The notes below the pieces were generated by a model. It was not told where the DNA came from and made no database searches. It worked only from the letters and a program-made list of their open reading frames with translations. A program made the translations under genes and the position numbers. From Shewanella denitrificans OS217 (GTDB taxonomy: Bacteria; Pseudomonadota; Gammaproteobacteria; Enterobacterales; Shewanellaceae): 64,000 nucleotides of DNA. The DNA is taken from positions 806,001-870,000 of the forward strand of contig NC_007954.1 in assembly GCF_000013765.1 (NCBI RefSeq), read 5' to 3'. Shown here piece by piece: positions 63,865 through 64,000 of the stretch; within the stretch, counting starts at the first letter, position 1; each line of letters begins with the position of its first letter.

Positions 63865-64000
63865 ATGAAAATAGCTCAAATTTTTTCTCTGATTGCAGGC
63901 TTGGCGCTTGTGCCTATGGCGATGTCGGCCACAGCAACGGACAGCAGTGCTGAAGCCAAGATCAAGCAAAAGCTTCAAGATACTTTAGGCGTTAATATCA
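63865..64000 (+). CDS. dsbC: Thiol:disulfide interchange protein DsbC, N-terminus only
   Basis: The first 45 codons encode a signal peptide (MKIAQIFSLIAGLALVPMAM) and the start of the mature dimerisation domain (AKIKQKLQDTLGVNI), matching DsbC. DsbC is a periplasmic disulfide isomerase. The catalytic CxxC lies beyond the window edge. AGGA precedes the ATG. Position after xerD agrees with the conserved xerD-dsbC-recJ order, which supports the call despite the short visible length. Confidence 0.85.
   Translation, partial: MKIAQIFSLIAGLALVPMAMSATATDSSAEAKIKQKLQDTLGVNI

Noticed and set aside
1..64000. tRNA, rRNA, insertion sequence, prophage or integrative element
   Set aside because: No cloverleaf, rRNA segment, transposase or integrase other than XerD was recognised by eye on either strand.

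Overview
The window looks like a chromosomal segment of a marine gammaproteobacterium, most likely Shewanella or a close relative. The reasons are the protein families (GlnE, HldE, LpxL, SrmB, TrmN6, XerD, DsbC and MetE/MetR close to their enteric versions), small families typical of Shewanella and Vibrio (TIGR03899, DUF3622, DUF1456), many TonB receptors and diguanylate-cyclase-type sensors, and a moderate G+C content. I found no tRNA, rRNA, insertion sequence, integrase island or CRISPR array. The DNA is gene-dense core chromosome with a few accessory modules.

Layout. 1-3538 (minus): an operon of a lipoprotein, a duplicated DUF350 membrane protein and a membrane-anchored spermidine-synthase-like enzyme cut by the window edge. 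3695-11863: glnE, an SbtA-type permease, a periplasmic solute-binding protein, a bactofilin, an L,D-transpeptidase and lpxL. 11946-17520: hldE, a secreted protein with a HELGH metallopeptidase signature, a siderophore-esterase-like hydrolase and a chemoreceptor. 18165-24992: the glycine-betaine module betI-betB-betA, a compact BCCT-like transporter, a TorF-like outer-membrane protein carrying a perfect 99-bp tandem duplication, and a MarR regulator; a perfect 20-bp palindrome precedes betI. 25047-31735: a TIGR03899 protein and an MFS transporter, then across a Fur-like site a porin, an imelysin lipoprotein and a DUF1111 di-heme lipoprotein. 31848-36698: DnaJ-related protein, phosphoribosyltransferase, rlhA, DUF3622 protein, a highly structured leader and an unknown anchored protein. 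36788-39017: cobalamin riboswitch and btuB. 39179-43362: HDOD protein, metR and metE with MetJ- and MetR-like sites. 43397-49713: queG, a TPR-GGDEF protein, a small unknown, NAD-malic enzyme and a YehS-like protein. 50063-55998: TonB receptor, GST, HTH protein, SMI1/KNR4 protein and an unknown two-helix membrane protein. 56038-64000: PAS sensor with degenerate GGDEF, srmB, trmN6, brnQ, xerD and the start of dsbC.

How the genes fit together. The bet module covers choline oxidation (BetA then BetB), local repression (BetI), probable uptake (BCCT) and perhaps outer-membrane passage (TorF-like protein). The Fur-associated trio looks like an envelope iron-handling unit. btuB is controlled by B12 while the B12-independent MetE is controlled by methionine signals.

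The least explained items are the leader at 35838-35957 (two hairpins followed by a three-way junction), the in-frame duplication in the outer-membrane protein, the HELGH protein beside hldE, and the DUF350/aminopropyltransferase/lipoprotein operon.
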